Assembly (NCBI RefSeq): GCF_014524565.1
Contig: NZ_CP060139.1
Span: 3,479,501-3,543,500, forward strand
Reading direction: 5' to 3'
Source: Croceimicrobium hydrocarbonivorans
GTDB lineage: Bacteria; Bacteroidota; Bacteroidia; Flavobacteriales; Schleiferiaceae
DNA: 64,000 bases
This document shows, piece by piece, positions 16,658 through 26,532 of this stretch. The notes under the pieces are model-generated. The model ran no database searches. It saw nothing but the letters and a program-made list of their open reading frames with translations, and was not told where the DNA came from. Numbering within the stretch: position 1 is the stretch's first letter; each line of letters starts with the position of its first letter. A program made the position numbers and the translations under genes.

Positions 16658-19600
16658 TTGCTGGTGATTGTTATCCTGCTTTTAATGCTGGCCGGAGTTT
16701 TCATGATTCCATCCGTGCAAGTTAGAGCGGCCCAAAAGGGGGCGTCTTGGTTTAATGAGAAGTTCTCCCAATCCCTTAGTATAGAGCGTTTTCAGTATCA
16801 TTTTCCGAATGAAATTAGTTTGGAAAAAGTGCTGCTTCCAGACCATAAAGGTGATACTCTTTTTTATGTGGGTAGCCTCGAATTAAGTTTCAAAGCTTAT
16901 GCTCAATTAAGCAGCAGCTTGTATCTCAATCATGTTGAATTGAGTGATGCCTATTGCTATTTAATCACTCAAGAAGGGGATACTGCCAGTAATTTAAATG
17001 TCTTTCTAAGTTCACTATCCAGCGATGCTCCCAAAGATCCCAATCGATCTTTTAACTTGAAAATCGCCGACATCGATTTGGAAAATGGACGTTTTTATTT
17101 GGCAAATCGCAATGAACCCGACCGAATTCAGTTTCATTGGCGCCATGCGAATACTAATCTTAATTCCTTCCTCCTCGCGGGTAAAGATGTGAGTGCCACC
17201 ATCGAAAGCATTCAATTTGATGATGGAAAGGAGTTCTCCGTACAAAATGGAAAGGGACAGTTTTTATATGGGCCTAAAGGTTTGGTGGTTAATGATTTGG
17301 AATTAACTACTGGAAGAGGCCATTTAGCAGGGGAATTAACTTTTATTACTAGCTCAGCGACCAACTACTCGAGCTTTGTTGACTCTGTGCACATGCTAGG
17401 GGCTATTGAATATGCTGCGGTAGCGGCAGAAGATATTCGCTATTTCAGCGATGCCTATCCGCAATTTCCTACCGCATTGGTTAAAGGACGATTTGATGGT
17501 ACCGTAAATGATTTGTACTTGGAGGACCTGGAAATTGAAGCTCTAAGCCATTTAGAGGCTAGAGGAGATTTGCATTTAAGCAAAACCACTTCTGGCGTCG
17601 ATCTTCATTTGGAAACGCAAAAGCTATTCCTTCAGGGTAAAGCAGAAGAAGCCAAGCAGATTATCGGAATGTTTCAAGATAGCTTGCCGGAAATCATTGA
17701 TCGTTTGGGCTTAATTCAATGGCAGGGAGCCTATAACGGCGGTGTTTATGATTTTGTTACCCAAAGTTCCTTTAAGTCGGATTTAGCCGATATGGAACTT
17801 GATATTCAGATCGGCAATTTGCGTAATCCCAAGGCATTGGTTTATAAAGGACGCGTGGATGCCAGCAAGATTAATATTGCGTCCCTTACCGGAAATTACG
17901 GCGACTTTAAAACTGCGGAACTGGATTTGGAGCTAGACGGAAAAGGCTTTGATCCGCTAACCATGCGCAGCAAGGTAAAAGGAGCCATTCATCATTTCTA
18001 TTATAATGGTTATCGCTACGAAGGCATGGCGGTAAACGGTCAAATTGCTGAAAGTAATTTCAAAGGCCAGTTCCGAATTAAGGATCCAAACCTTAGTTTC
18101 TTATTTGATGGCATTGCCAGCTTTGGAACCGATTCTTCCGAATATGATTTTACCGCTCAGGTAGATTCCGCAAATCTCTACGCCCTTCATTTGGTGAAGG
18201 ATAGCTTGGCTCAGTATAAAGGGGCGATGGATATTGATGTATTGATTCTCGATCAAGATCACTGGGCAGGAACAGTAGATTTATTTGACCTCAAATACCG
18301 CAATTCCAATCAGACTTATGATTTAATGGATGTGGCTATTGAGGCCAGTGGTTTGCAAGAGGAGAAACAGCTTCGGGTGCGATCCGATATATTGGAGGCC
18401 AATCTGGAAGGTCAGTACACCTATCTGGGGATGTCCCGCATTTTTAGCCATCATTTTAAGAAATACTTAGTTCCTGAACGCTATCGGGATACCCTCCAAT
18501 CACCTGTAAACTTCACCTACGATCTCACCTTTAAAAACTCATCGGCTCTAAGCCAGGCCTTAATTCCCGAGCTATTAATTGAACCGGGAACCCATGTACA
18601 AGGAGAGTACCGCGATGGAGAGAATCTCTTGCGAATGAACCTCAATTCTGAAGGTATTCGATATGGAGCCAACCTCTTTCAAAACTTGGATTTACAGTGG
18701 TTATCTGGAGCGGCCGATTTATTGAACCTTACCTTGGAGCGCTATCAGTACGGGGAGGGAAGGCATATTGATAGTGTTCAATTCGTGAATGTTTTTGCAG
18801 GGGATAGTATGAACTACAGCCTGGATATGATCCTAAGGGATAGCATTGATAGCTATGGTAGTTTTGAAGGCCTTATTGCCATTTTAGATAGTAATGCCTA
18901 TCGCATGCAATTTGATCGGGGCGATATGCTTTTCGGTAATCGCAGTTTTAAACTGGACACAGGTTCAGTGATGCGAGTGGATAGCTCGGGATTCTCTATC
19001 GATTGGTTAAAAATTAGTGGTCCTTCTTTGGCTCTGACTGCTGCAGGTTATATCAGTAAAGATCCTAATCAAATTCTACGTTTAAATGTGAAGGGCCTCG
19101 ATCTGGATTTCCTGAATTATTTCCAGGAAGGACGAAAAGCCTATATCCAGGGAAATTTGGAAGGTAATATCATAGCCACTGAGCTATTGACCAATGCACG
19201 CTTTGAAGCTGATATCGAAGTAGATAGTCTGCGATTAAATCAGGTGCACATGGGGCGCTTAGACCTGCATAGTGATTACAGCTATGATGATAGCAAGATT
19301 AATATTGATGCCCTTTTAAAGCATGGTGAATTGGAAAAGTTCAATGCCAATGGATTTTATGATAGTCAAGGTATTGGTAATATTGATCTGATTTTCAAAT
19401 TCAATCGCTTCTACCTTGCGGCCTTGGATCCCTTTGCGGCCCCTGTGGCGGAAAATTTACGTGGTCTAGCAACTGGAACTGTTACCATGAAAGGACCGGC
19501 TCGAAAGCCTGATATCAAAGGAGAGTTCTTACTTCCTAAAGCTGGCTTAACCATTTCTTTCCTTCAAACGGATTACACTTTGGAGGGGCAACCTAAATTG

Positions 19601-21046
19601 CTTTTGGATAATGAAAGTATTCGTTTCCCGAACCTCAAATTGATGGATGCCAATTATAATGTGGGCTACCTCAATGGTGAAGTACGCCACCGTGCTTTCA
19701 AAGACTTTTACATTGATTTAAATATTGATGCTCGGCAATTGCTAGTACTCAATACCGGTCCCGATCGTGAAGATGCTTACTATGGTACAGCTTTAGCCTC
19801 TGGGAATTTAAAAGTGCAGGGCCCTCCATCCAGAGTTAAGGTATATGCTGATGTTCGCAGTGAGCGTGGTACCCAATTTAATATCCCTATTGGCGGAGCT
19901 ACGGAGGTGAAACAAAGTGGCTTTGTAAACTTTATTGCGCCTGAAGATTCGGAGGGGGGGGTAAAGATTTTAAATACCCAATTTGCATTGGATGAAGGGG
20001 TTTCCCTGGATTTTGATATGGATATTACGCCCAGTGCCCAGGTGAGCATCATATTAAATGAGAGTACGGGTAACCAATTAGATGGTAAGGGTAGTGGCCT
20101 CATTAAGATGAAGTTGGAGCCCAACCGAGATTTAGAGCTCTTCGGTACCTATACGGTAGATGAAGGAGAGTATAAATTCAATATTGATGGCTTGTTTGCC
20201 AAAAACTTTGAGGTGCAGCGTGGAGGTACCGTGGTTTGGAATGGTGACCCCTATGCAGCTCGTTTGGACCTTACTGCCATTTACCGCACTAAAGCCAATC
20301 CTGGAATCTTAACAGGGGAGAGCAATGGTATCAGTACAGCAGTTGATATTTACCTCTTTATAAAAGGGGAGCTAACCAATCCGGAAATCAATTTTGCAAT
20401 CGAACTACCCCGAGCTACATCTTCTACCCAAGCGGTAATGGCGAATCGTTTAACCACTGATCAGGCAATTAATCAGCAGGTATTCAGTTTATTGGCCTTC
20501 AATAGCTTTACGCCGCCCAGTAATTTTGTGGATGGTACCCGAAATGCTATCAATCAGTGGGATTTAATTGCGGGTCAAGCCGCGGCCTTCTTAAACCGCT
20601 TTACCGGAGATTATGAATTAAGCTTATCCTATCAACCGGCCAGTCAAGGGCAAACAGCCACTACCGCTGGTAATAGTCAGGAGGAACTGGAAGTAGGTGT
20701 ATCCAAGAATTTCTTCGAAGATCGTCTAATTGTAAACTCTTCGGTGGAAGTACCCCTAAATGAGAACAATAATAGCATTGCTGGCGACTTCGAATTAATA
20801 TACAAGCTTACAGAAGATGGTAAGGTGAGAGCCAAGGCTTTTAACCGTTCGGTGGATAATAACCTTAACTTCAATATTGGCCAGCAACAGCTTTATCAGC
20901 AAGGATTAGGTCTCTCCTTTAAAATCGATTTCAATACATATAAGGAATTGTGGCAAAGGGCTTTACGCAGTGCTAAGCGAGAAGACAAACCTGAGGTTTT
21001 AGAGGAAGATCCCGAACTGATGGGGCCTCAGACTATTAAGCCTTAG
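16658..21046 (+). CDS. tamB: TamB-like translocation/assembly module protein (DUF490)
   Basis: 1462 residues: an N-terminal membrane anchor (LLLVIVILLLMLAGVFMI), a very long region of repeating beta-strands without Cys-rich or catalytic motifs (AsmA/TamB-like beta-taco), and the conserved C-terminal TamB domain (about 1000-1440, with GEYKFNIDGLFAKNFEVQRGGTV-like strands and LIAGQAAAFLNRFTG). TamB-type proteins span the periplasm and move phospholipids or help insert outer-membrane proteins. The only listed start is TTG 16658, but codons just upstream in frame encode RRLLKIIVR, the positive flank expected before the helix, so the true start may be a rarer codon such as CTG 16634; no ATG or GTG exists there. 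No tamA homologue is adjacent. Confidence 0.88.
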   Translation: MLVIVILLLMLAGVFMIPSVQVRAAQKGASWFNEKFSQSLSIERFQYHFPNEISLEKVLLPDHKGDTLFYVGSLELSFKAYAQLSSSLYLNHVELSDAYCYLITQEGDTASNLNVFLSSLSSDAPKDPNRSFNLKIADIDLENGRFYLANRNEPDRIQFHWRHANTNLNSFLLAGKDVSATIESIQFDDGKEFSVQNGKGQFLYGPKGLVVNDLELTTGRGHLAGELTFITSSATNYSSFVDSVHMLGAIEYAAVAAEDIRYFSDAYPQFPTALVKGRFDGTVNDLYLEDLEIEALSHLEARGDLHLSKTTSGVDLHLETQKLFLQGKAEEAKQIIGMFQDSLPEIIDRLGLIQWQGAYNGGVYDFVTQSSFKSDLADMELDIQIGNLRNPKALVYKGRVDASKINIASLTGNYGDFKTAELDLELDGKGFDPLTMRSKVKGAIHHFYYNGYRYEGMAVNGQIAESNFKGQFRIKDPNLSFLFDGIASFGTDSSEYDFTAQVDSANLYALHLVKDSLAQYKGAMDIDVLILDQDHWAGTVDLFDLKYRNSNQTYDLMDVAIEASGLQEEKQLRVRSDILEANLEGQYTYLGMSRIFSHHFKKYLVPERYRDTLQSPVNFTYDLTFKNSSALSQALIPELLIEPGTHVQGEYRDGENLLRMNLNSEGIRYGANLFQNLDLQWLSGAADLLNLTLERYQYGEGRHIDSVQFVNVFAGDSMNYSLDMILRDSIDSYGSFEGLIAILDSNAYRMQFDRGDMLFGNRSFKLDTGSVMRVDSSGFSIDWLKISGPSLALTAAGYISKDPNQILRLNVKGLDLDFLNYFQEGRKAYIQGNLEGNIIATELLTNARFEADIEVDSLRLNQVHMGRLDLHSDYSYDDSKINIDALLKHGELEKFNANGFYDSQGIGNIDLIFKFNRFYLAALDPFAAPVAENLRGLATGTVTMKGPARKPDIKGEFLLPKAGLTISFLQTDYTLEGQPKLLLDNESIRFPNLKLMDANYNVGYLNGEVRHRAFKDFYIDLNIDARQLLVLNTGPDREDAYYGTALASGNLKVQGPPSRVKVYADVRSERGTQFNIPIGGATEVKQSGFVNFIAPEDSEGGVKILNTQFALDEGVSLDFDMDITPSAQVSIILNESTGNQLDGKGSGLIKMKLEPNRDLELFGTYTVDEGEYKFNIDGLFAKNFEVQRGGTVVWNGDPYAARLDLTAIYRTKANPGILTGESNGISTAVDIYLFIKGELTNPEINFAIELPRATSSTQAVMANRLTTDQAINQQVFSLLAFNSFTPPSNFVDGTRNAINQWDLIAGQAAAFLNRFTGDYELSLSYQPASQGQTATTAGNSQEELEVGVSKNFFEDRLIVNSSVEVPLNENNNSIAGDFELIYKLTEDGKVRAKAFNRSVDNNLNFNIGQQQLYQQGLGLSFKIDFNTYKELWQRALRSAKREDKPEVLEEDPELMGPQTIKP

Positions 21047-22008
21047 GCACGATAGGAGTTCTCTCTTTCTATTTTCAATTCGCGGCTTTTGCGATCCAAG
21101 CTAAAATGAAGGCCTTCACCCGCGATTAAGGTTTTGGGAAATACAGACTGCGCTTCAGCCAATAGACCATGGAAGTCTTTATAGCGCACCGAAAAATGAC
21201 CTATTAATAATTGTTCGGCTTTGCAGATTTCGGCAATTTCTGCCGCTTGGGCAGCAGTACTGTGATTGGTTTGTAAGGCTCGATCCTTCTCACTGCTCAG
21301 GAAAGTAGCCTCATGATACAACAGATCTACTCCTTTGAAATAGCGATGTAAATGCTTCACCGGTAAGGTGTCGGTGCAATAAGCATAGCTCATAGGAGCA
21401 GCGCTGGCTTCTGTAAGCTCTTCATTGGGGATACGATTTCCATTGGCATCAATCCAATCACTACCGGCTTTAATCCTGCGTATTTCGGCAACAGGAATAT
21501 CATACTTCTCCAATTCTTCCTTGAGCATTTTTCGCGGTAACGGCTTTTCCTGAAAAAGAAAACCAAAGCAAGTAATGCCATGCCTGAGCGGAAAGGAGTG
21601 GACTTCGAGGTGTTTATTTTCGAAGATGCAGGTTTTGCGATCGGGATCCAAAGTATGAAAAAGCAAAGGGTAGATAATCTTCGATTCAGTGAGATCGAGT
21701 TGATGCCGAACTAGCTCCTCTAATTTCTTGGGCCCGTATATATGCAAGGCTGCATGCCGATCTAATAATTGCATGGTGGTAAGCAGTGGAATGAGGCCAT
21801 AGAAGTGATCGCCATGCAAATGACTGATCAAAATATGCTTAATACGCCCAAAGCCTATGCGATGTTGACGGAGTTTAACCTGGGTTCCTTCGCCGCAATC
21901 AATCAGGAAAAACTCATTGCCGATGCCTAAGAACTGTGCCGTTGGGCTGCGATTACTTAGGGGAATGGCCGATGAGGCTCCCAATATGCTGAGGCTGAGG
22001 TGCTCCAT
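21043..22008 (-). CDS. rnz: ribonuclease Z (tRNA 3'-processing endonuclease)
   Basis: 321 residues, metallo-beta-lactamase fold. It removes 3' trailers from tRNA precursors. The zinc-binding motif HLHGDH is in ILISHLHGDHFYGLIPLL (about residue 60), with the N-terminal LGASSAIPLSNRSPTAQ and the later TNHSTAAQAAEIA and GHFSVRY blocks typical of short bacterial RNase Z. It starts directly after the pyrB stop codon (adjacent, no gap) and is probably in the pyrR-pyrB message. Its stop overlaps that of tamB by 4 nt. Confidence 0.95.
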   Translation of the reverse strand: MEHLSLSILGASSAIPLSNRSPTAQFLGIGNEFFLIDCGEGTQVKLRQHRIGFGRIKHILISHLHGDHFYGLIPLLTTMQLLDRHAALHIYGPKKLEELVRHQLDLTESKIIYPLLFHTLDPDRKTCIFENKHLEVHSFPLRHGITCFGFLFQEKPLPRKMLKEELEKYDIPVAEIRRIKAGSDWIDANGNRIPNEELTEASAAPMSYAYCTDTLPVKHLHRYFKGVDLLYHEATFLSSEKDRALQTNHSTAAQAAEIAEICKAEQLLIGHFSVRYKDFHGLLAEAQSVFPKTLIAGEGLHFSLDRKSRELKIERENSYRA

Positions 22009-22950
22009 TTAAGCGCTAAAACTGATTTTCTTCTTAGCGGCGAGTAAGTACAGTACAGCCATGCGAATAGCCACACCGTTTTCCACCTGATTTAAGATGA
22101 TGCTTTGATCACTATCTGCCACTTCAGTGCTAATTTCTACACCACGGTTAATGGGGCCAGGGTGCATAATCACAATCTTATGCTGAAGATCGTCGAGCAG
22201 AGCTTTATCAATCCCGTAGCGTTGGGTGTATTCACGAATACTGGGGAAGTATTTTAAATCTTGGCGTTCGTGTTGTACCCGCAACATATTGGCTACATCA
22301 CACCATTCCAAGCTTTTTCTAAGGTCGTGGCTTACTCGAACTCCCAAGGAATGAATATGCTTAGGAATAAGCGTGCTGGGGCCGCAAACTTCTACTTCGG
22401 CGCCCATTTTTTGGAGGCAGAGAATATTGGATAGGGCCACACGTGAGTGGAGAATATCACCTACAATGGCAATCTTCTTTCCTGCAAGGTCGCCCAGCCT
22501 CTCACGAATAGAGAAAGAATCGAGCAGAGCCTGGGTGGGATGCTCATGGGCACCATCTCCGGCATTCACAATAATACTATCTACATGCTGGCTTAGGAAG
22601 TAGGCCGCTCCGGGTTTAGGATGGCGCATAACTACCATATCCACCTTCATGCTGAGGATATTGTTTACCGTATCAATAAGAGTTTCGCCTTTAGAAACAG
22701 AGGAGGAGGCTGCGGAGAAGTTTACCACATCCGCCGAAAGGCGTTTTTCGGCCAATTCGAAAGAAAGGCGCGTGCGGGTGCTGTTTTCGAAAAAGAGGTT
22801 GGCTACCGTAATATCCCTTAAGGACGGTACTTTCTTAATCGGTCGGTTGATCACTTCTTTGAATTGAGCTGCGGTTTGGAAGATCAGCTCGATGTCTTCG
22901 CTTTGGAGGTACTTAATCCCCAAAAGGTGATTCACCGTTAATTCACTCAT
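22009..22950 (-). CDS. pyrB: aspartate carbamoyltransferase, catalytic chain
   Basis: About 313 residues. It condenses carbamoyl phosphate with aspartate in pyrimidine synthesis. The carbamoyl-phosphate motif FFENSTRTRLSFE and the HPTQALLD motif are intact, as are the aspartate-domain residues around IMHPGPINRGVEI. No pyrI regulatory chain is present, so it is likely the class C type regulated through the adjacent pyrR. ATG 22950 (MSELTVNHLLG) is preferred to 22959; it overlaps the end of pyrR by 8 nt. Confidence 0.95.
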   Translation of the reverse strand: MSELTVNHLLGIKYLQSEDIELIFQTAAQFKEVINRPIKKVPSLRDITVANLFFENSTRTRLSFELAEKRLSADVVNFSAASSSVSKGETLIDTVNNILSMKVDMVVMRHPKPGAAYFLSQHVDSIIVNAGDGAHEHPTQALLDSFSIRERLGDLAGKKIAIVGDILHSRVALSNILCLQKMGAEVEVCGPSTLIPKHIHSLGVRVSHDLRKSLEWCDVANMLRVQHERQDLKYFPSIREYTQRYGIDKALLDDLQHKIVIMHPGPINRGVEISTEVADSDQSIILNQVENGVAIRMAVLYLLAAKKKISFSA

Positions 22951-23491
22951 GTTCTCCAATTTCTAAATAAACGGCATCTTCACCTGCCTTAAGGTGTGCC
23001 CAGTCTACCGAAACACGGTCGCCGGCCAGGCTATCTACCTGCCGACCTACATAATCGGGTTGAATGGGCAATTCGCGGCTAAAACGCCGATCGATTAAAA
23101 CCAATAATTCTATTTCAGCCGGACGACCAAAGGATTGGATGGCATCCATCGCAGAGCGAACACTACGTCCGGTGTACAATACATCATCGATAAATACCAC
23201 TTTCTTTCCTTCTAGAAGCACATCGATTTTAGTCATGCTCGGTTGTAAGGGACTGTTCCGACGGCGAAAGTCATCGCGGAAGAAGGTGATATCCAGGGTT
23301 CCATGCGCCACTTTATCCACACCATTGGCTTCGAGGATTTCCACCAATTTGTGCATCACATGAATACCTCGGCTCTGTAAACCAATTAAAACGGTGTTTT
23401 CGAAATTACCATGATTTTCAATTAGCTGCTGGGCTAATCGATGGAGAGCAATATGAATGCTACGGGCGCTAAGGAGTTTCTTTTTCTTCAT
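22943..23491 (-). CDS. pyrR: bifunctional pyr operon regulator / uracil phosphoribosyltransferase
   Basis: 182 residues with the PRPP-binding motif VVFIDDVLYTGRSVRSA and the N-terminal IALHRLAQQLIENH helix of PyrR. In Firmicutes PyrR binds pyr mRNA and causes attenuation; it also makes UMP from uracil. I see no PyrR-binding loop or attenuator in the short leader here, so in this organism the enzymatic role or an unknown regulation may apply. It is first in the pyrR-pyrB-rnz operon. Confidence 0.93.
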   Translation of the reverse strand: MKKKKLLSARSIHIALHRLAQQLIENHGNFENTVLIGLQSRGIHVMHKLVEILEANGVDKVAHGTLDITFFRDDFRRRNSPLQPSMTKIDVLLEGKKVVFIDDVLYTGRSVRSAMDAIQSFGRPAEIELLVLIDRRFSRELPIQPDYVGRQVDSLAGDRVSVDWAHLKAGEDAVYLEIGEHE

Positions 23492-23504
23492 GCTCTTGAT
23501 GCTT

Positions 23505-23512
23505 CAAAAGTA
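23505..23512 (-). promoter_or_regulatory. -7 promoter box (TACTTTTG) for pyrR-pyrB-rnz
   Basis: Minus-strand TACTTTTG, a perfect TAnnTTTG match 13 nt before the pyrR ATG. The predicted leader is under 10 nt, too short to hold an attenuator. Confidence 0.5.
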
Positions 23513-23529
23513 CTAATTATGGCTCAAGC

Positions 23530-24876
23530 TTAGTCGAAAACTTTCGTCCAGTCGATACCATCAAAATTTCCGGAGCTCATTAAAACAATAATCTCGTGTT
23601 TCTCTTTTTGCTCCTGAATTAAGGTCTCAAGTTCAGCGCTATTCATTATCACCTTAACCTTTTCACTGGCAAAGGCTTTTTGCACGGCTTCAATGCTCAA
23701 GGCCGGCAATTTTTTATGGGCTAACACTTCAGGGTTAAAGTATACAATAGCGGTATCGGCCGGGTCCATGCTATTGGCATATTGCTGCATGAATTCCAAA
23801 TTGAGGCTGCTAAAGGTGTGTAGTTCCAGAACAGCTAAAAAGCGACTGTCACCAAAGGTTTCGCGACAGGCCTGCACACTGGCTTTCACTTTAGATGGGG
23901 CATGAGCAAAATCGCGGAAAACCTTGAGATTGTCCGTTTCAATCAAGGGTTCCATTCGCTTGGAAGCACCTTCAAACTCAACAATTGCTTCGTAGAATTC
24001 TTCATCGGTGATTCCCATTTGACTGCAAACCCAGCGTGCTCCTTCTAAATTATTCATGTTATGGGCACCAAAGACTTGAAGCGGTAAATCACCTTCTATA
24101 GTCTCCAGAATAAATTGCTGGTCTTCCACTCTATAGGCCGGAGTTTGGTAGGGGAATTTTTTCAGCTCCTGGGTAGCGGATTCCACCAAATTTTTTACTT
24201 CCGAATCATCGGCATTGTAAATAATCTGACCCCCCGGCTCAATGTATTCGAAGAGTAACTCGAATTGATGTCGGTATTCTTCAAATTTTGGGAAGACATT
24301 ATAATGATCCCAGGCAATGCCGGAAAGCAGAGCAATATTGGGACGGTAATGCACAAATTTAGGACGAGGATCTAAAGGGGAGGAGAGGTATTCATCGCCT
24401 TCAATCACCATAAATTCATTGTGATCAGTGAGGCGCACCATGGTGTGGAAACCTTCCAATTGAGCCCCCACCATATAATCGCAATCGCGACCATGAAAGT
24501 TGAGTACATGTAAAATCATGGAGGTGATGGTGGTTTTACCATGGCTACCGGTAATCACCACCCGGGTTTTATCCTTGCTGCTTTCGTAGAGATATTCAGG
24601 ATAGGATAGCACTTTCAAGCCCAGATCCAGGGCCTTTAATAATTCGGGATTGTCCTTGCGGGCATGCATCCCTACCACTACCATATCTATATCACTATGA
24701 ATGCGATTGGCATCCCAACCCATGGATTCAGGGAGAATACCGGTATCGGCTAATCTACTGCGAGAAGGCTCAAATATTTCATCGTCGCTACCACTCAGAT
24801 CATGGCCTTGTTGATGCAGGGCCAGAGCAAGATTGTGCATGGCGCTTCCGCCGATGGCAATAAGGTGAATTTTCAT
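23530..24876 (-). CDS. mpl: UDP-N-acetylmuramate:L-Ala-gamma-D-Glu-meso-DAP ligase (cell-wall recycling)
   Basis: 448 residues, Mur-ligase family. It reattaches recycled tripeptide to UDP-MurNAc. N-terminal Rossmann segment IHLIAIGGSAMHNLALAL, the ATP-binding loop GSHGKTTITSMI, and the Mpl-type AWDHYNVFPKFEEY and RDFAHAPSKVKAS motifs distinguish it from MurC. The start at 24876 (MKIHLIAIGG) is supported by a -7 box that covers the more upstream start candidate. It is a single gene between pyrR and the MbnP pair. Confidence 0.93.
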   Translation of the reverse strand: MKIHLIAIGGSAMHNLALALHQQGHDLSGSDDEIFEPSRSRLADTGILPESMGWDANRIHSDIDMVVVGMHARKDNPELLKALDLGLKVLSYPEYLYESSKDKTRVVITGSHGKTTITSMILHVLNFHGRDCDYMVGAQLEGFHTMVRLTDHNEFMVIEGDEYLSSPLDPRPKFVHYRPNIALLSGIAWDHYNVFPKFEEYRHQFELLFEYIEPGGQIIYNADDSEVKNLVESATQELKKFPYQTPAYRVEDQQFILETIEGDLPLQVFGAHNMNNLEGARWVCSQMGITDEEFYEAIVEFEGASKRMEPLIETDNLKVFRDFAHAPSKVKASVQACRETFGDSRFLAVLELHTFSSLNLEFMQQYANSMDPADTAIVYFNPEVLAHKKLPALSIEAVQKAFASEKVKVIMNSAELETLIQEQKEKHEIIVLMSSGNFDGIDWTKVFD

Positions 24877-24891
24877 GGCTGTGCTTTGTAG

Positions 24892-24899
24892 CAAAGCTA
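24892..24899 (-). promoter_or_regulatory. -7 promoter box (TAGCTTTG) for mpl
   Basis: Minus-strand TAGCTTTG matches TAnnTTTG and lies 15 nt before ATG 24876. Confidence 0.5.
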
Positions 24900-24914
24900 A
24901 GCCCTAGCTGGCAA

Positions 24915-25703
24915 TTACGGAATTTCTATACGGGCAGTTTCCGCCAAGTTATCCATAAACTTTTTAGCAATATGGAAGTCACCGGGAACGGTGGCACTAC
25001 CCATTTCGCTATGGGTTTGCGGTTCATTGCGAAGGTCAATTCCTTCACCGGCAGAAAAGAGCTCATCAAAAACAACCTGTAAATTGATGGCCTGAACATT
25101 ACCGTCTTTCAATACCAGATTGATCGGATAAGTCACCACCTTATAAAGACTATCTAAACCAGGGTGATAGGCATTGAGTACATCACTGGTATCGCCATTT
25201 AATTGCCCGGTATAATCAGAGCGACCTTCCAAAATCGCAAAGCGATATTTCAGCATGGTCCAATACATCTGATTGTAAGAAGAAAGAGGATGATCTTGAG
25301 GGAAACTCTCCGGATCCTTATCATTTTGTTCGGGGTCTAAGCCAAATCCCAAACGAAGGGAGGTGTAGGTGCCAGGTTTAACTCGGGCTGAAAAAGCACC
25401 GGTATTGCTATTCCCCACATCAGCTAATAGGATGTCTTCCATTTCTGTTTCAGAGCTTGCTGAAACCAAGGTAATATGGCTTAAATAAAGCTTGAATTTT
25501 TTCAGGTTGAAGTCATATCCAGTGGACATGCGCAGGGTATCACCAATATGATATTTGGTAGATCCACCGTCACTCAAAACAATTTCCGTTTGGAAATTAA
25601 CCGTGGCGGCAGGAGTGGTTTTTCCATCCTCATCGTCCTTGCAATTTGTAATAATAAAGGCAAGAACCAGCAGAGTGAGAATGGTCTTAATACTTGTTTT
25701 CAT
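24915..25703 (-). CDS. MbnP-family lipoprotein, second of a tandem pair
   Basis: 262 residues with a lipoprotein signal ending in FIITNC (Cys about 21). The mature protein fits the MbnP family: FNLKKFKLYLSHITLVSA, then VKPGTYTSLRLGFGLD with 'PEQNDKDPESFPQDHPL', and a MYWTMLKYRFAILEG block. MbnP proteins are surface or periplasmic copper-linked proteins usually paired with the dihaem MbnH; no MbnH is present here. It follows the upstream MbnP-like gene after 2 bp, so the two are co-transcribed. A copper role is inference from the family name only. Confidence 0.75.
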   Translation of the reverse strand: MKTSIKTILTLLVLAFIITNCKDDEDGKTTPAATVNFQTEIVLSDGGSTKYHIGDTLRMSTGYDFNLKKFKLYLSHITLVSASSETEMEDILLADVGNSNTGAFSARVKPGTYTSLRLGFGLDPEQNDKDPESFPQDHPLSSYNQMYWTMLKYRFAILEGRSDYTGQLNGDTSDVLNAYHPGLDSLYKVVTYPINLVLKDGNVQAINLQVVFDELFSAGEGIDLRNEPQTHSEMGSATVPGDFHIAKKFMDNLAETARIEIP

Positions 25704-25705
25704 AA

Positions 25706-26452
25706 TTAAAAGATTCCTATGCTCAGGCTATCGGCCATGGCTTTGGCGATAGTGAAGTCTTGGGTATTAGTGGGATCACTTTCCACTTCAGTTACCAGAC
25801 TCATAGGAAGCTTGTCTAATAATGGCTTAAGATCGGCCAAAAGGAAGACCCGTACTTTTTGCAAATTGTCGATGCTGAAGCTACGGTTTTCACTACGGGC
25901 TGTGTCTGAGAGGAGGTAAGAGCCCAAGGTGTACTCAACCGGAATAAAAACAGAATCGGTTAGGGGTAGAGCTGGATCGAAAATGCGGCCTTTAATTTTG
26001 AAGTAGTTTACCCCAAAGCCATCGCGACGAACCCATCTGGGATCTACCGAAAGAATTTCCGGCAAATCATCTACCGCCGCGGCCGAATCGGAACCGGCAA
26101 TAGTTTGAAAATAACCATAATATCCACCAGCAGGTAAATTTCCTTCTATCTGTTGGGGCTTATAGTTGCTCAGCATAAAATAATTGGCCGCAGTATCAAT
26201 AGTTTCTTCCAGATTGAAATCGTAGAAACTGATATCGCCTAAAAACAATTCAACAGTATCCAGCATGAAATTGACACCTACAGAATTGGCATAGGCTGAA
26301 TCAAAGTTGAAGGCACGCTCTCCATAATAAGGAACAAAGTTCCATTCGAGGTTGTCTCCAGGAGGAGCGGGATTGTCTTCAATTAAACTATCTTCTTTAC
26401 AGGCGCTAAAGGCCAAAATTAGAATGCCGAAGAATAAATATTTGTGATTCAT
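25706..26452 (-). CDS. divergent MbnP-like lipoprotein, first of a tandem pair
   Basis: About 248 residues, starting MNHKYLFFGILILAFSACKED with lipobox FSAC. The body follows the same plan as the next gene (LDTVELFLGDISFYDFN; LPAGGYYGYFQTIAG) but is diverged and lacks the family's WTW-like central block. ATG 26452 is chosen over 26458 and the longer frame to 26506, because a weak -7 box (CAACTTTG on the minus strand, 26460-26467) would put the transcript start near 26456. It probably arose by duplication of the neighbouring gene. Confidence 0.6.
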   Translation of the reverse strand: MNHKYLFFGILILAFSACKEDSLIEDNPAPPGDNLEWNFVPYYGERAFNFDSAYANSVGVNFMLDTVELFLGDISFYDFNLEETIDTAANYFMLSNYKPQQIEGNLPAGGYYGYFQTIAGSDSAAAVDDLPEILSVDPRWVRRDGFGVNYFKIKGRIFDPALPLTDSVFIPVEYTLGSYLLSDTARSENRSFSIDNLQKVRVFLLADLKPLLDKLPMSLVTEVESDPTNTQDFTIAKAMADSLSIGIF

Positions 26453-26532
26453 GCTCATACAAAGTTGTAAAGGAAAACTGGGTTTGTCTGTAATGCAAGT
26501 CGCCAAGTTAATTATAAAACGAATGAGAGCCT

